Positions 5,822-6,331 of a stretch of 6,331 nucleotides of DNA are shown here, piece after piece. A program made the translations under genes and the position numbers. Within the stretch, counting starts at the first letter, position 1; the number at the start of each line of letters is the position of its first letter. Source of the stretch: Pseudomonadota bacterium (GTDB lineage Bacteria > Pseudomonadota > Gammaproteobacteria > Pseudomonadales > UBA5518). The notes under the pieces are model-generated. The model saw only the letters and a program-made list of their open reading frames with translations. It ran no database searches and was not told the DNA's origin. The DNA is taken from contig CAUJIL010000268.1 in the NCBI GenBank assembly GCA_963204845.1, forward strand, positions 1 through 6,331, given 5' to 3'.

Positions 5822-6331
5822 ATGCTTTCTTTCCTGTCTCTTCCCGCCCTGCCGCGCGCCGGTGACCGCCTGCACTGGGGCGCACTGGTGCCCGGCGCCG
5901 ACGCGCTGGCGCTGGCCGCCGTCGCGCGCGCGCGCCCCGCCACGCTGGTCGTGATCAGCGCCAGCAGCGCCGGAGCCGAGCGCATCGCCGACGACCTCGG
6001 TTTCTTCCTCGACGGACACGAGCGGGCCGTGCTGCGGCTCCCCGACTGGGAAACCCTGCCCTACGATCGCTTCTCGCCCCACCAGGACCTGGTGTCGGAC
6101 CGGCTGCTGGCGCTGTCGCGCCTCGCGCGCGGCGAACCGGTGCTGCTGATCGTGCCGGTGGCCACGCTGATGCAGCGCATCGCGCCGGTCGCGCACGTGA
6201 GCGCTGCGACGCTCGCGCTGGCGCCCGGGCAGCGCCTGCGCATCGCGGCGCTGCGTGAAACGCTGCTCGGCGCCGGCTACCGCCTGGCGGAGAACGTCTA
6301 CGAGCACGGCGAGTTCGCGGTCCGCGGCTCG
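5822..6331 (+). CDS. mfd: Mfd, transcription-repair coupling factor (N-terminal 170 residues, cut by window edge)
   Basis: The reading frame is open from the ATG at 5822 to the last base, giving 170 of the roughly 1,150 residues usual for Mfd. Mfd is a DNA translocase that displaces RNA polymerase stalled at lesions and recruits the UvrA-UvrB excision machinery. The visible part is the UvrB-like N-terminal module. LPDWETLPYDRFSPHQDLVSDRL (about residues 73-95) is the hallmark shared with UvrB-type proteins, and YEHGEFAVRGS at the end continues the family motif. The RNA polymerase-binding and helicase domains lie beyond the window. An in-frame TAA at 5804-5806 limits the start to the ATG or a TTG at 5807. 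The ATG fits the family N-terminus better, though no good Shine-Dalgarno sequence precedes either. A 13-base alternating CG run lies at 5923-5935. The gene is divergent from gap. Confidence 0.95.
   Translation, partial: MLSFLSLPALPRAGDRLHWGALVPGADALALAAVARARPATLVVISASSAGAERIADDLGFFLDGHERAVLRLPDWETLPYDRFSPHQDLVSDRLLALSRLARGEPVLLIVPVATLMQRIAPVAHVSAATLALAPGQRLRIAALRETLLGAGYRLAENVYEHGEFAVRGS

Noticed and set aside
5750..6307. A 185-codon minus-strand reading frame opposite mfd
   Set aside because: It overlaps the motif-supported mfd N-terminus and its translation is Arg/Gln/Gly-rich shadow sequence.
1..6331. Mobile elements, CRISPR arrays, tRNA/rRNA genes, riboswitches
   Set aside because: No terminal inverted repeats, regularly spaced repeats, transposase-like proteins or RNA gene signatures were seen. 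Coding density is close to complete with conserved core genes.

Overview
The window reads as chromosomal DNA from a GC-rich proteobacterium, most likely a gammaproteobacterium. The evidence is a complete-looking start of a Na+-translocating NADH:quinone oxidoreductase operon (nqrA-B-C-D and the first codons of nqrE), a long-form glyceraldehyde-3-phosphate dehydrogenase and a divergent mfd. From memory, Pseudomonas aeruginosa has almost the same arrangement (mfd, long gap, then nqrA-F, with one extra gene inserted). Strong GC bias at third codon positions also creates many long antisense reading frames, which are not genes.

Layout, in + strand coordinates. Positions 1-4109 carry the nqr genes on the minus strand, transcribed from high to low coordinates: nqrA (4109-2766), nqrB (2764-1505), nqrC (1518-703), nqrD (703-41) and nqrE (41 to beyond base 1). 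The genes are packed tightly: a 1-nt gap for A/B, a 14-nt overlap for B/C and one-base TGATG overlaps for C/D and D/E. Positions 4110-4177 form a short spacer with no clear promoter or terminator. Positions 5674-4178 hold the long gap gene, also on the minus strand, so gap and nqr may share a transcript. Positions 5675-5821 are the divergent intergenic region, with a plausible sigma70-type promoter for gap. From 5822 to the right end, the + strand carries the first 170 codons of mfd.

Functionally, Nqr is a membrane complex that oxidises NADH, reduces ubiquinone and exports Na+. NqrA and NqrB provide the quinone end. NqrB and NqrC each carry a visible covalent-FMN threonine motif (SGAT). NqrD and NqrE form the membrane core and hold an iron-sulfur site between them; NqrD has both expected cysteines. 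NqrF, the NADH-oxidising subunit, should lie beyond the left edge. Gap supplies the triose-phosphate step of central carbon metabolism. Mfd couples DNA repair to stalled transcription and is linked only by position.

The region is largely housekeeping and I see no new system. The points most worth checking are a second, imperfect copy of the flavin-attachment motif in NqrB with Ser at the acceptor position, the Arg-Arg in place of Asn-Asp at the cofactor-discriminating position of Gap, and the symmetric -10 element between gap and mfd.
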